Source of the DNA: an uncultured Acidobacteriota bacterium
GTDB taxonomy: Bacteria > Acidobacteriota > Terriglobia > Bryobacterales > Bryobacteraceae
Direction of reading: 5' to 3'
Assembly (NCBI GenBank): GCA_902826685.1
Contig: CADEFT010000030.1
Coordinates: 1-64,000 of the forward strand
DNA: 64,000 nt
Under the pieces are notes generated by a model. It did not search any database, was not told the DNA's origin, and saw only the letters and a program-made list of their open reading frames with translations. Made by a program: the position numbers and the translations under genes. Of the stretch, positions 25,357-34,182 are shown piece after piece (position 1 is the first letter of the stretch; the number at the start of each line of letters is the position of its first letter).

Positions 25357-26580
25357 ATGCGCATCCTGTTTTTCAGCCCGCGCCCCTTCTGGCCCCAGGA
25401 CACCGGAGCCAAGCTACGTGACTATCACCTTGCCCGCCAGTTGGCCCTGCGCGCCGAGGTGAGTTATCTCGGCTTTGCCGAGAACGGCTCCACCGAGCCG
25501 CCGGCGGGCGCTTCCACGGCCGTCTTCGACCGCGTGGTGATGGTGCGGCGCGATAAAGGCTACACCCCGTCGAAGCTGGTGCGGGGCATTATCGGCAGCG
25601 TGCCGGTGACGGTGCTCAACTACACCACGCCCGCCATGAAGACCATGCTGGCCGGCTTGCTCGAAGCACGGCCCTACGACGCGGTGCAGATGGAAAGCGT
25701 CCATCTGGCCGAATACCTGCCGATCGTGCGCCAGGCGCGCCATCAGCCGAAGGTGATTTCCGACTGGCACAACATCGAGTCGGAAGTGATGCACCGCTAT
25801 TCGCTGCAGTGCGCGAGCATGGCGGAGCGGTTGTACGCCAAGGCCACCGCCTCGCGCCTGGAGGCGACCGAGCGGCGTCTGCTGGCGGGCTCCGACGCCG
25901 TGTGCGTTTGCAGCAGCCGCGAGCGCCGGTACCTGGAGGAATGGAATCCGCCCTGTCCGGTGGAAGTGGTCGAGAACGGAGTCGATTGCGCGTCGTTTGA
26001 CGAAGGCCCGGCCGCGGGCGACCGCACTTCGCTGCTCTATGTCGGCTCCATGGACTATCACGCCAACGTCGATGCCGTGGTTTACTTCGCCGAATCCATC
26101 TGGCCTTCGCTTCACGCCGCGCATCCCGATCTCGAGTTCAAGATCGTGGGGCGCAATCCGGTGGCGGCCGTCAAGACGCTGGCGGCCAAGCCCGGCATTG
26201 TGGTGACCGGCTCGGTACCCGACGTCCGGCCCTATTATAGGGAAGCACTGGCCTCGGTGGTGCCGCTGCGCGTGGGTGGTGGAACACGGCTGAAGATTCT
26301 GGAAGCCATGGCCGCCGGCACGCCCGTCGTCTCGACGGCGCTGGGGGCGGAAGGGCTGAAAGTGAACGACGGGCACGATCTGCTGCTGGCTGAATCGGCC
26401 GGGGATTTTCTCGGCGCCGTTGCCACGCTGCGAGCTTCCGCGGCCAAGGCGCGCCAGATTGGAGAAAACGGACGCGATATGGTTCGCGCCCGCTACGACT
26501 GGTCGGCGATTGGGGCGGTGTTGTTTGAGTGTCACCGGCGGGCTGTGGAGACGGGATCGCTCACCGGCGCGTCGCGCTAG
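25357..26580 (+). CDS. GT4-family glycosyltransferase (exosortase-locus type)
   Basis: A 407-residue GT-B glycosyltransferase. Landmarks: MRILFFSPRPFWPQDTGAKLRDYHLARQLA at the start, DWHNIESEVMHRY, VENGVDCASF, LLYVGSMDYHANVDAVVYFAESIWP, FKIVGRNP and VPLRVGGGTRLKILEAMAAGTPVVST. It resembles the PEP-CTERM/EPS-associated sugar transferases. It follows paralogue A after 5 bases on the same strand, so the two are probably co-expressed; this links the unknown family to glycan synthesis. Confidence 0.88.
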   Translation: MRILFFSPRPFWPQDTGAKLRDYHLARQLALRAEVSYLGFAENGSTEPPAGASTAVFDRVVMVRRDKGYTPSKLVRGIIGSVPVTVLNYTTPAMKTMLAGLLEARPYDAVQMESVHLAEYLPIVRQARHQPKVISDWHNIESEVMHRYSLQCASMAERLYAKATASRLEATERRLLAGSDAVCVCSSRERRYLEEWNPPCPVEVVENGVDCASFDEGPAAGDRTSLLYVGSMDYHANVDAVVYFAESIWPSLHAAHPDLEFKIVGRNPVAAVKTLAAKPGIVVTGSVPDVRPYYREALASVVPLRVGGGTRLKILEAMAAGTPVVSTALGAEGLKVNDGHDLLLAESAGDFLGAVATLRASAAKARQIGENGRDMVRARYDWSAIGAVLFECHRRAVETGSLTGASR

Positions 26581-26598
26581 GGTGGATTCTGCACGAGG

Positions 26599-26830
26599 GA
26601 CTTCCGTATCGGCGGTGCACGGCCGCGACGAACTTTCGCCAGCGCGGTCTTGGTGGTGTGTTCCCCACCGCCTGGAGTGCTGGAAACTTTCGAGCGCCGC
26701 GCCCGGCCAGTGGACTTCCATATCGGCGATGCACGGCCCGCGACAAAAGCCGTCCTCAGCGCTGGCGGATCGTATGCTCCCGCATCGCCTCCAGCCCCTT
26801 GAAAGTTTCCGTCGCCCCGCCCGGCCACTG
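26599..26830. repeat. Imperfect tandem repeat derived from the CRTAC1 gene 3' end
   Basis: Two units of about 114 and 118 bases (26599-26712 and 26713-26830) share the starts GACTTCCRTATCGGCG and the ends CGCCCGGCCA. The right unit spans the last ~25 codons of the minus-strand CRTAC1 gene and its stop; the left unit lies in the spacer. Translated in the gene's direction, the spacer copy still reads ADMEVHWPGAALESF, matching the gene's VDVEIQWPGGATETF. The spacer up to the GT4 stop holds nothing else. Confidence 0.7.
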
Positions 26831-28396
26831 GATCTCGACATCAACGGCCCTGGCCGCGCCCAGGCCAAAATGAAGCCGCACGTCGTTTGAAGAAAGATAG
26901 CTCTCCCCGGCCCGCACCGTGGCGTATTGCGCAACGCCGCCGGCGGTGAGTTTGACCCGCGCTCCCACGGCCATGCGATTGGCTTTGGTGCCTTCCAGCT
27001 TCAACCGGATCCAGCCGCCCGCGCGATTGCCACCCTGATTCTCAAGCAGCAGCGGTTTTCCATCCATCACCGACACCGCGAAATCCAAATCTCCATCGTT
27101 ATCGAAATCGGCATAGGCGGCGCCGCGCGCCGATTGCTTCAACGCGTTAACGCCGGTGGGCGCCGATTGGTCGACGTAACTTCCCTTCCCCGCGTTGCGC
27201 AATAGCTGCAGCGGTTGGCGGAACGTTTCGCGGATCGCGCCATCCACTTCCGGATAGACATGGCCGTTGGCGCAGAACAGATCGGGCCGGCCGTCGTTGT
27301 CGTAATCGAAAAAGAACGCCGCCCAGCCGAGATAGGGCACCGTGGGTTCACCGACCCCGGCGGCGAAGGAGATATCGCTGAAAAATCCCTTGCCGTCGTT
27401 GTGGAACAGGACGTAGTTGTCGCTGGCGAAGGTGGTGACAAAGACGTCCATCCATCCATCGCCGTCGTAGTCGCCCACGGCGATACCCATGCTCGACATC
27501 TCCTTGCCGTCGGCGCTGAAGGCGAGCCCGGCCGCGATGCCCGATTCTTCAAACGTCCCGTCGTGTTTGTTGCGGTAGAAGTAATTGGGATTGGAATCGT
27601 TGCCCACGAACAGATCGGGCCACCCGTCGTTGTCGAAGTCGTCCCAGACGGCCTGGAATCCGAAATAGAGCTTCGTATCCAGCATGCCCGAGCGCGCGGT
27701 GACGTCGGTAAACGTGCCGTCGCCGTTGTTGCGGTAAAGCGCGTCGGGGGCGCCCTTGTAACCGAGCGGCCCGCAGGCATGTACTTTCACCCCGCGGTAT
27801 TCGCAGGTCTTGAACTCGGGGTTGGCGGCATCGAACTCCAGATAGCCGGGGACGAACAGATCGAGGTTCCCGTCGAGATCGTAATCGGCAAAGGCCGCGC
27901 CCGCATGCCAGACGCTGCCGCCCGCGATGCCTGCCTTCGCGGTCACATCGGCGAAAGTTCCATCGCCGCGGTTGCGATAGAGAACGTTCGGGCCGAAGTT
28001 GGTCACCAGCAGATCGGTATGGCCGTCGTTGTCGTAGTCGGCGGCGACGCAACCGAAGCCCCAGCCGCGCCCGCCGGTTCCGGTCTTGGCGGTGACGTCG
28101 GTAAACGTGCCGTCGCGATTGTTGCGGTAAAGATGATTCGAAGTGCGGGCCGGCGCTTTCGATTTAAGCTGCGCCAGAGTGGAGCCGTTGACCAGATAAA
28201 GATCCATCCAGCCGTCGTTGTCGAAATCGAACCAGCAAACGCCGGAGCCGTTCACCTCGAGCACGTAGTTCTTCACCGCGCCACCGGAGACGATGACATC
28301 GGTGACGCGGGCTCGGGTGGCAACGTCTCGAAATGTGACTGGCATCTGCGCGGTGAGAGAGACCGCGAACACCAAAGCGGCAAGGCGCCGGATCAT
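26756..28396 (-). CDS. CRTAC1-type FG-GAP/VCBS protein with ASPIC/UnbV domain
   Basis: A 546-residue secreted beta-propeller protein with a signal peptide and at least seven calcium-binding FG-GAP/VCBS units of the form D-x-D-N-D-G-x-x-D-L (FDFDNDGWMDLYLVNG, ADYDNDGHTDLLVTN, DFDNDGWPDLFVGN, GDYDGDGWMDVFVTT, FDYDNDGRPDLFCAN). The C-terminal ~80 residues are ASPIC/UnbV (WIRLKLEGTKANRMAVGARVKL, SYLSSNDVRLHFGLG, VEIQWPGGATETF). Function is unknown; such proteins are abundant in this phylum and often paired with TPR proteins, as here. The start overlaps the TPR stop (ATGA). Confidence 0.92.
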   Translation of the reverse strand: MIRRLAALVFAVSLTAQMPVTFRDVATRARVTDVIVSGGAVKNYVLEVNGSGVCWFDFDNDGWMDLYLVNGSTLAQLKSKAPARTSNHLYRNNRDGTFTDVTAKTGTGGRGWGFGCVAADYDNDGHTDLLVTNFGPNVLYRNRGDGTFADVTAKAGIAGGSVWHAGAAFADYDLDGNLDLFVPGYLEFDAANPEFKTCEYRGVKVHACGPLGYKGAPDALYRNNGDGTFTDVTARSGMLDTKLYFGFQAVWDDFDNDGWPDLFVGNDSNPNYFYRNKHDGTFEESGIAAGLAFSADGKEMSSMGIAVGDYDGDGWMDVFVTTFASDNYVLFHNDGKGFFSDISFAAGVGEPTVPYLGWAAFFFDYDNDGRPDLFCANGHVYPEVDGAIRETFRQPLQLLRNAGKGSYVDQSAPTGVNALKQSARGAAYADFDNDGDLDFAVSVMDGKPLLLENQGGNRAGGWIRLKLEGTKANRMAVGARVKLTAGGVAQYATVRAGESYLSSNDVRLHFGLGAARAVDVEIQWPGGATETFKGLEAMREHTIRQR

Positions 28397-29949
28397 CGCG
28401 CCCTCAACTGTTCAGCGAGACGTGTTTGCTCGGCGGCCAGGTCGCCGAGGCCAAGGCGCGCATAGACGCGCGAAAGCTCCTGGTGAAGGGCGGCGTCCTG
28501 ACGATTGCGGCCAAGCTCGGCCTCGAGCACGGCGCGGGCTTCGTCGAGTTGGCGCAGCGCGATCAGACTGCGCGCCAGGCCAAGCGAGGCCGCCAGTTGC
28601 GCGCCCGCCGCGCGATAGTGCGCGAGGGCGGCCTGATGCTGGCCCGCCTTCTGCAGCGCATCGGCGAGGCCGAGTTCGGCCTCCGGCTGGCCGGGGGAGA
28701 GTTTCAAGGTCTGTTCGAAAGCCGGCCGCGCTTCCTGATAACGGCCGAGCCGTACGAGCTGCTGCGCGGCGGCCATGTGCGTTTGGGGAATGGCGGGGAA
28801 CCGGCGCTGCGCCAGGCGTGCCGCGTCGAGGGCCTCGGTGGTGGCTTCGGTGGCGTTCAACGCTTCCACCAGCAGCAGCAGCGGCGCCGGATCGGACGTG
28901 CTTTCGCTCGCTTGTTTCAAAACCGGCAAAGCGCTTTTCGCGTCGCCGGTACGAAGATAGGCGGTGGCAAGCAGCGCGGCCAGCTTTGGATTGGCGGGAT
29001 CGCGCTGGCGCGCCATTTCAAGCGGTGCGATGGCGCCTTCATAGCGCCGGCACATCACGGCGGCCAGGCCCAGCGTCATCGCCGCTTCCTGCGATTGCGG
29101 CAGCAATTCCAGCGCGGCGGTGAGCGGCGCAAGCGCGTCGCTGGCGCGGCCCGCGCGCAATAGCGCCAACCCGTGATTGAATCGCGCCTGGAAGGAAGTT
29201 TGGTCGAGCGCTTCGGCGCGCTCAAAAAGGCGCAGCGCTTCGGCCGGGAGCGCCGCGTTCCCGTAAAGGACACCGAGAGCGACCAGCGTATCGGGACGCT
29301 CCTGGATATTGGCACCCAGGGCGAGCGCTTCCCGCGGCTTCCCTTCCCCCAGCAGCGCGGCGGTGCGCATCAAAGTCTCCACGTCCTCGCGGCTGGCCGC
29401 GTTCAGCCGCGTGGCCGTGTCGAAGGCCTCCTTGGCGAGTTCCGCGTCTCCGGCTTTCTGGCGAAGCTGACCCAGGCGATAGTAGAGTGCTCCATCCCAG
29501 GGCGCGCGCGCGATGGCGCGCTGCAAGGCGGCAATGGCCTTTGGCGCGGCCCCGAGCGCGGCGTAGGCGGCGGCCAGTTGGGAATCGGCATCGTAGATGG
29601 ATTCGCCCGAAGCGGCCACCGGCTCAAGCCACGCGGCCGCTTCCTTGGCATTGTTTTCGAGCATCGCGATGCGCCCCAGGAAGTAGCGCGCGTTGAGCGC
29701 CGGCGGGGCAAGGCGCACGACCGCCTGAAAGTGAGCGCGTGCGGGAGCGAGCTTGCGCAGCCGGTATTCGGTATAGCCGAGCCGGTAGAGCGCCGCGGCA
29801 TTCGATGGCGCCAGGCGGACGGCCCTTTGCAGTAAGGGCTCGGCGGTGGAGAACTGTTCGGCCTGGATGCTGGCTTCGGCCTCGCGCAGCAGGTCGGCGG
29901 CGCGTGGTGGCGATTGCAATGCGAAGACGAGGAAGAGAGCCGGCAGCAT
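28393..29949 (-). CDS. Secreted TPR-repeat protein
   Basis: A 518-residue protein with a signal peptide (MLPALFLVFALQSPPRAA) followed by about fourteen TPR units, among them FSTAEPLLQRAVRLAPSNAAALYRLGYTEYRL and YQEARPAFEQTLKLSPGQPEAELGLADAL. It is coupled to the downstream CRTAC1 gene by a 4-base overlap, so they form an operon and may interact in the periplasm. No enzymatic domain is visible. Confidence 0.9.
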   Translation of the reverse strand: MLPALFLVFALQSPPRAADLLREAEASIQAEQFSTAEPLLQRAVRLAPSNAAALYRLGYTEYRLRKLAPARAHFQAVVRLAPPALNARYFLGRIAMLENNAKEAAAWLEPVAASGESIYDADSQLAAAYAALGAAPKAIAALQRAIARAPWDGALYYRLGQLRQKAGDAELAKEAFDTATRLNAASREDVETLMRTAALLGEGKPREALALGANIQERPDTLVALGVLYGNAALPAEALRLFERAEALDQTSFQARFNHGLALLRAGRASDALAPLTAALELLPQSQEAAMTLGLAAVMCRRYEGAIAPLEMARQRDPANPKLAALLATAYLRTGDAKSALPVLKQASESTSDPAPLLLLVEALNATEATTEALDAARLAQRRFPAIPQTHMAAAQQLVRLGRYQEARPAFEQTLKLSPGQPEAELGLADALQKAGQHQAALAHYRAAGAQLAASLGLARSLIALRQLDEARAVLEAELGRNRQDAALHQELSRVYARLGLGDLAAEQTRLAEQLRAR

Positions 29950-30031
29950 GGCGGATCCGCCTTCTCATCGTACAGCGGCGCTGGAGGAGCGGCTCAATCG
30001 TCTGAATCAGGAACACGCTCCCGATTGGTAA

Positions 30032-30975
30032 ATGTACAGGCGCGTTCTCCATGTCGATCTTCCTGCCGGCCAATCGGCCTTTCTGTGAGGCCCGCGCAAA
30101 GCGATTGCGGGAAATGATTCAGGCCGCGCCCGCCGGACAGCGCCGTTTACCCGTGGTGATAGACGAAGTGCAGAAGGTCCCGGAACTGCTCGATGAGGTT
30201 GGCTGGTCGAGAACCGCAAGCTCTCGTTTGTGCTGTGCGGCTCGAGCGCGCGGAAGCTGAAGCATGGACAAGCCAATTTGCTCGGCGGCCGGGCGTGGCG
30301 GTTCGAAATGTTTCCGCTGGTCTCGGCGGAAGTGGAACACCTCGACCTCGAACGTGCATTCACTCGCGGATTGATTCCCTCGCACTACGACTCCGCCGGT
30401 GCCGGACGTTCCCTCGATGCGTTCGTGAACGATTATTTGAACGAAGAGATCGCCGCCGAGGTGGGCGTCGATGCGAAGTCGGTGAAGAGCTATTGGGGCG
30501 CTTCTTGGAACCGCTGCCCGCCAGGCCGGGCAGCCGCAAGAACCTGATCTCCACGCCGAAATTCTATTTGTTCGATACAGGGGTGGCGCGCACATTGCGC
30601 CGGACGTCGATCGGCGGGCTGCGCGGCGCCGAAGCGGGCCACCTGTTTGAGACTTTTATCGCCAACAAACTGTTTGCGTATTTGTCCTGCAACAACCGCC
30701 GTGAACCGGTTCACTTCTATCGCACCAAGGCCGGCTCGGAGATCGATTTCGTGTTGAACCACGGTGCGGTCCTGATCGAGTGCAAGCTCAGTGCCGATAT
30801 CCGGTCCGCCGGTCTGCGCGCGCTCAATCAGTTTCTGACGGAGTCGCCGAAATCCAAAGCGATCGTCGTCTCGATGGAGCCACGGAGCCGGGTTGTGGAG
30901 GCGGAAGGGCGCCGTATCGAAATCCATCCCTGGCGTGAGTTCTGCCAACGTCTTTGGGCGGGCAAGATCTGGTGA
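30032..30975 (+). pseudogene. Decayed AAA-type ATPase with DUF4143 C-terminus
   Basis: Fragments of one ATPase/DUF4143 gene survive in three frames. It begins MYRRVLHVDLPAGQSAFL, is broken by an in-frame TGA at 30086, and the Walker A segment that should follow GPRK is deleted. Next come the Walker B piece VVIDEVQKVPELLDE, then after a frameshift ENRKLSFVLCGSSARKLKHGQANLLGGRAWRFEMFPL. After a large deletion the DUF4143 part follows: KNLISTPKFYLFDTGVARTL, GHLFETFIANKL, FYRTKAGSEIDFVL and IECKLSADIRS, ending KIW. Intact relatives are about 380-400 residues and are often linked to mobile or toxin loci. Clearly non-functional. Confidence 0.8.
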
Positions 30976-31005
30976 AATCGAACCCGCTATCATCGAACAG
31001 TTGGC

Positions 31006-31959
31006 ATGAAATTCCGAAAGATTGTCGTCACCGGCGCCACTGGATTCCTCGGCCGCCACGTCCTCCCCATTCTTCAGAGCCGCTATGGAGCCCAGGCCGT
31101 CGCCGGCGTATCGAGCCGCGACTACGACCTGATGGAACCCGCCGCGGTACGGCGCCTGTTCGACGATCAGCGCCCGGACGCCATCGTTCATCTGGCCGGC
31201 TATGTGGGCGGCATCGGAGCCAACCGGCAATACCCGGCGTCGTTCTTTTATCGCAACACCCTGCTGACGGCGCTCATGTTTGAAGCCGCGGCCGAGCGCG
31301 GCTTGGGCCGCCTGCTCTATCCGATGGGCGGGTGCAGTTATCCGGCGCGCGCGCAATCGCCGATCGGCGAGAACCAGATGTGGGAGGGCTATCCGCAAAA
31401 GGAAAGCGCGGCCTATTCGACGGCGAAGAAGATGGGGCTGGTGGCGGCGGAAGCCTATCGCCAGCAGCGCGGGCTTTCCAGCGCGGTGGTGATTCCCGGC
31501 AATCTTTACGGCGAATACGACAACTTCCGCTACGACGAATCGCACGTGGTGCCGGCGTTGATTCGCCGTTACTGGGAAGCGAAGCTCAACGGCGCACCGG
31601 AGGTGACCGCATGGGGCACCGGCCGCGCCACGCGCGATTTCGCCTACGCCGGCGACGTGGCGGCGCTGTTCCCGTTCTTTCTCGAAGAGTACGATTCCAC
31701 CGAGCCCGTCAACCTGAGCTCCGGCACCACCACTTCGATTCGCGAGTTGACCGAAACCATCCGCGATCTGACGGGGTTCAAGGGAGCCATCGAATGGGAC
31801 GCTTCCAAACCCGACGGCCAGCTTGAGAAGATCTTCGACGTCGCGCGCATGAAGGAACTCGGCCTCGCCTGTCCCACGCCGCTGCGCCAGGGACTCACGC
31901 GCACCATCGAATGGTTCGGCGCCCACTATGCCACGGCCGGGGACGGGCTGCGGCTTTAA
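31006..31959 (+). CDS. fcl: GDP-L-fucose synthase-like epimerase/reductase
   Basis: A 317-residue extended SDR enzyme. NAD(P) motif GATGFLG (residues 10-16), HLAGYVGGIGANRQYPASFFYRN, the loop MGGCSYP with the catalytic Cys/Ser region, and the active-site Tyr137-x3-Lys141 (YSTAK) match GDP-L-fucose synthase, which converts GDP-4-keto-6-deoxymannose to GDP-L-fucose. RATRDFAYAGDVA fits the substrate-binding C-terminal part. No GDP-mannose dehydratase gene is in the window. The last ~50 bases and 9 after the stop are echoed at 32673-32728, beyond a tandem array. Confidence 0.85.
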   Translation: MKFRKIVVTGATGFLGRHVLPILQSRYGAQAVAGVSSRDYDLMEPAAVRRLFDDQRPDAIVHLAGYVGGIGANRQYPASFFYRNTLLTALMFEAAAERGLGRLLYPMGGCSYPARAQSPIGENQMWEGYPQKESAAYSTAKKMGLVAAEAYRQQRGLSSAVVIPGNLYGEYDNFRYDESHVVPALIRRYWEAKLNGAPEVTAWGTGRATRDFAYAGDVAALFPFFLEEYDSTEPVNLSSGTTTSIRELTETIRDLTGFKGAIEWDASKPDGQLEKIFDVARMKELGLACPTPLRQGLTRTIEWFGAHYATAGDGLRL

Positions 31960-31968
31960 GAAATTCGA
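31913..31968. repeat. Long direct repeat, left copy (fcl 3' end)
   Basis: The 56 bases spanning the end and stop of the fucose synthase gene (starting GGTTCGGCGCCCAC, ending GAAATTCGA) recur at 32673-32728 with about 47 identities. The array of 99-139 base units lies between the copies and its units contain a degenerate version of the same sequence. Confidence 0.75.
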
Positions 31969-32101
31969 GGTCCGAAATGCCGGCGAACGGGTTCGGCCAG
32001 CTACCTACGCGGCGGGCCGTTGGACGCGCTTCTGCTGTCGCAACCTTGTTGAACGATCATCCGCGACCTGCGGGAGATCCTTTAGGGAACTCGAATCGAT
32101 C

Positions 32102-32690
32102 CGGCACCATCGCCTCGCTTGGCGAAGCGAAAGATTCAAGCGCACCGGGAAGAGTTCGGCGCCTATAGCCATGGCCGCTGGATACGCTTCGGCTTCGACG
32201 CGGCACCATCGCCTTGCTTGGCGAAGTCAACGAACGCACCGCGGTCCCGCTTGTCCACATCGCTGTGTGATTCAAGCGCACCGGGAACAGTTCGGCGCCG
32301 ATAGCGCCATGGCCACTGGATGCGCTTCGGCTTCGACGCGGCACCATCGCCTTGCTTGGCCAAGTCAACGAACGCACCCGCGGTCCCACTTGTCCCCATC
32401 GCTGCGTGATTCAAGCGCACCGGGAACAGTTCGGCGCCGATAGCGCCATGGCCACTGGATGCGCTTCGGCTTCGACGCGGCACCATCGCCTTGCTTGGCC
32501 AAGTCGCCTGTCCACATGGCTGCGTGAAGATTCGGCGACAGCGCTACGGGCCACTGGATGCGCTTCGGCTTCGATGCGGCACTATCGCCCCGCTTGGCCA
32601 AGTCAACGAACGCACCCAGGCATCGCCTGTCCCACCTCGCTGCGCGAGGGTCGGAATCGCACCGTCGAAAATGGTTCGGCGCCCACCACG
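32102..32690. repeat. Tandem array of 99/139-base units
   Basis: Five units begin with CGGCACCATCGCC at 32102, 32201, 32339, 32478 and 32577, giving periods of 99, 138, 139 and 99 bases. The short units lack a 39-base piece present in the long ones. Units B and C are nearly identical over ~138 bases; A, D and E are diverged. Each contains a GTTCGGCGCC…GCGCTTCGGCTTCGA stretch related to the fcl 3' end. A 171-codon frame stays open across part of the array, but its Arg/His/Ser-rich product is repeat-generated. The stretch 31969-32101 before the array holds no gene I can recognise. Confidence 0.85.
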
Positions 32691-32728
32691 CTACGGCTGG
32701 GGAGTAGCCGCGGCTTTCAGAAATTCGA
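32673..32728. repeat. Long direct repeat, right copy (inside epimerase 3' end)
   Basis: Right-hand copy of the 56-base repeat at 31913-31968. It runs into the 3' end of the convergent epimerase gene and, read on the minus strand, supplies its last dozen codons and stop (EFLKAAATPQP). Confidence 0.75.
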
Positions 32729-33467
32729 TCACCGTCTCGGCCGTGCCGGGAATCTCCACCCACCGGCTCGCTTTTTCGATGCTTACGTCGTAGCGGACAC
32801 GCGGACTGCCCGGATTGGCGGCAACGTATATCCCGGTGCGCTCCATCGCCTGGCGCAACGAAATCACGCCCTTGCCGCAGAAATTGATCACCTCGCGGCC
32901 AATGCCCCGCCCCGCGATATCGAGCATCATCCGCGCCGCCGCGTCCGTTGACAGAAACTGCAATTCACTCTCCGGATCGAGCCACAGCGGGCCGCCATGC
33001 GCGATATCGTAGATGGCGTTCTTCTTCAGCCCCGGTCCGACAAAACCGCCGAGCCGGAAGATGAGCCAATCCCTGGCCGCATGCCGCACACATTGTTCGG
33101 CCATGTATTTGTGAAACCCATAGGGGCTTTGCCCCGGCACATCGAGCGGCTGGTCTTCGCGCGTCGTCCCGGGCGAGGAACAATCGGCATACACGTCGCA
33201 GGAAGAAAGATGCAGGTAGCGTTCGAAGCGGAAATCGGCGAGGGAACAGCGCACGCTGCGTACCGAGGCGTCGAAATCGGCCAGCGGATCCTTCACCGCC
33301 AGCGGCTTGCGGGAATTACCGTTGGCGTTGATCAGCAGTTCGCACGCCTGGCCGACGTGGTCGCGATAGGATTGGCGATCGAGAATGGCGAACTTCCGCC
33401 CCTCCGCCGCGAGCACGCGGGCGAAAGCCGAACCCACCAATCCGTTGCCGCCGATGAGAAAAATCAA
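32691..33467 (-). CDS. NAD-dependent sugar epimerase/reductase (SDR)
   Basis: A 258-residue extended SDR protein with the nucleotide motif GGNGLVGSAF at residues 6-15, LHLSSCDVYAD, and the active-site YGFHKYMAE (Tyr-x3-Lys). It is shorter than typical sugar epimerases (~300-330) and lacks some N-terminal loops. It likely acts on an NDP-sugar in glycan synthesis. It overlaps the methyltransferase stop (ATGA), so the two are co-translated. Its 3' end lies in a repeated sequence shared with the fcl gene. Confidence 0.8.
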   Translation of the reverse strand: MIFLIGGNGLVGSAFARVLAAEGRKFAILDRQSYRDHVGQACELLINANGNSRKPLAVKDPLADFDASVRSVRCSLADFRFERYLHLSSCDVYADCSSPGTTREDQPLDVPGQSPYGFHKYMAEQCVRHAARDWLIFRLGGFVGPGLKKNAIYDIAHGGPLWLDPESELQFLSTDAAARMMLDIAGRGIGREVINFCGKGVISLRQAMERTGIYVAANPGSPRVRYDVSIEKASRWVEIPGTAETVIEFLKAAATPQP

Positions 33468-34111
33468 GAGGTCTTCCGCGCCTCGATCAGAAAGTGGCGC
33501 GAGTCGTAAATCTCGCGCGAGATCTCAAGACCGTGGCGGGCGAGGCACCGGCGCATGCCCGCGCGGGTCTGATAGGATTCGATGCGGTTGTTGAACGGGA
33601 AGCGGAACTGGCGGCCGAAGCTATGCAGCGCCGCCGTGTTCACCCAGACATAAGCGGTATACACGAGCGTCCGCAGGGAGTGAATCGCCTTCCATTGAAA
33701 CAGCGTCCGGTGATGCAGAGTGATCCAGATGGATCCGCCCGGCCGCAGCACGCGCGAGATTTCCGCTATCACCATCGGAATGTGCGTATAGGGCAGCGCC
33801 ACCCGCGACAGCACAAAATCGAAACTCTCCGGACGGAACGGCAGCCGCTCGGCCGAGCCGCTGAGCAGGGATAGATGCGGGGCGTCCGCCGCCAGTTCCC
33901 GGCCCAGGGTGAGCGAATCGATGTCGATGTCGATGCCGATGCCCGTCCAGCCTCTGAGATCCATGGCGAGCATGGTCTGACCGGCACCGCAGCCGATATC
34001 GAGCAGCGTGCCCGATGGGGACGGCAAACGCGGCATCAGGTGACCTTTTGCTTCGGCGGATCGGGCGATCTCGAGCTCGCGCAGGTGATATTCGCGGACC
34101 GAGGCGTCCAT
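33464..34111 (-). CDS. Class I SAM-dependent methyltransferase (Methyltransf_11)
   Basis: About 215 residues from the ATG at 34111 (MDASVREYHLRELEIARS); the open frame continues upstream but without similarity. Motif I is LLDIGCGAGQTMLAMD, the acidic motif II IGIDID, and ERLPFRPESFDFVLSRVALPYTHIP and EISRVLRPGGSIWITLHH complete the fold. Its position directly before a sugar epimerase suggests methylation of a sugar or lipid-linked glycan. Divergent from the hypothetical gene at 34183. Confidence 0.82.
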   Translation of the reverse strand: MDASVREYHLRELEIARSAEAKGHLMPRLPSPSGTLLDIGCGAGQTMLAMDLRGWTGIGIDIDIDSLTLGRELAADAPHLSLLSGSAERLPFRPESFDFVLSRVALPYTHIPMVIAEISRVLRPGGSIWITLHHRTLFQWKAIHSLRTLVYTAYVWVNTAALHSFGRQFRFPFNNRIESYQTRAGMRRCLARHGLEISREIYDSRHFLIEARKTS

Positions 34112-34182
34112 AGAATAGATACCGCTATTATCGCAGAGCGCCCGTGGCGCCCCTTCCTTTGCGCCTGCGGTTACCATAGCGA

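Noticed and set aside
30193..30975. Intact 260-residue gene
   Set aside because: Only its C-terminal half resembles DUF4143; the N-terminal half is out of frame relative to the ATPase fragments, so it is part of a pseudogene.
31928..32443. 171-codon frame through the tandem array
   Set aside because: Product is Arg/His/Ser-rich and repeats only because the DNA does; it starts inside the end of fcl and has no ribosome site.
32102..32690. CRISPR array
   Set aside because: Units are 99-139 bases with no short conserved repeat alternating with unique spacers, and no cas genes are present.
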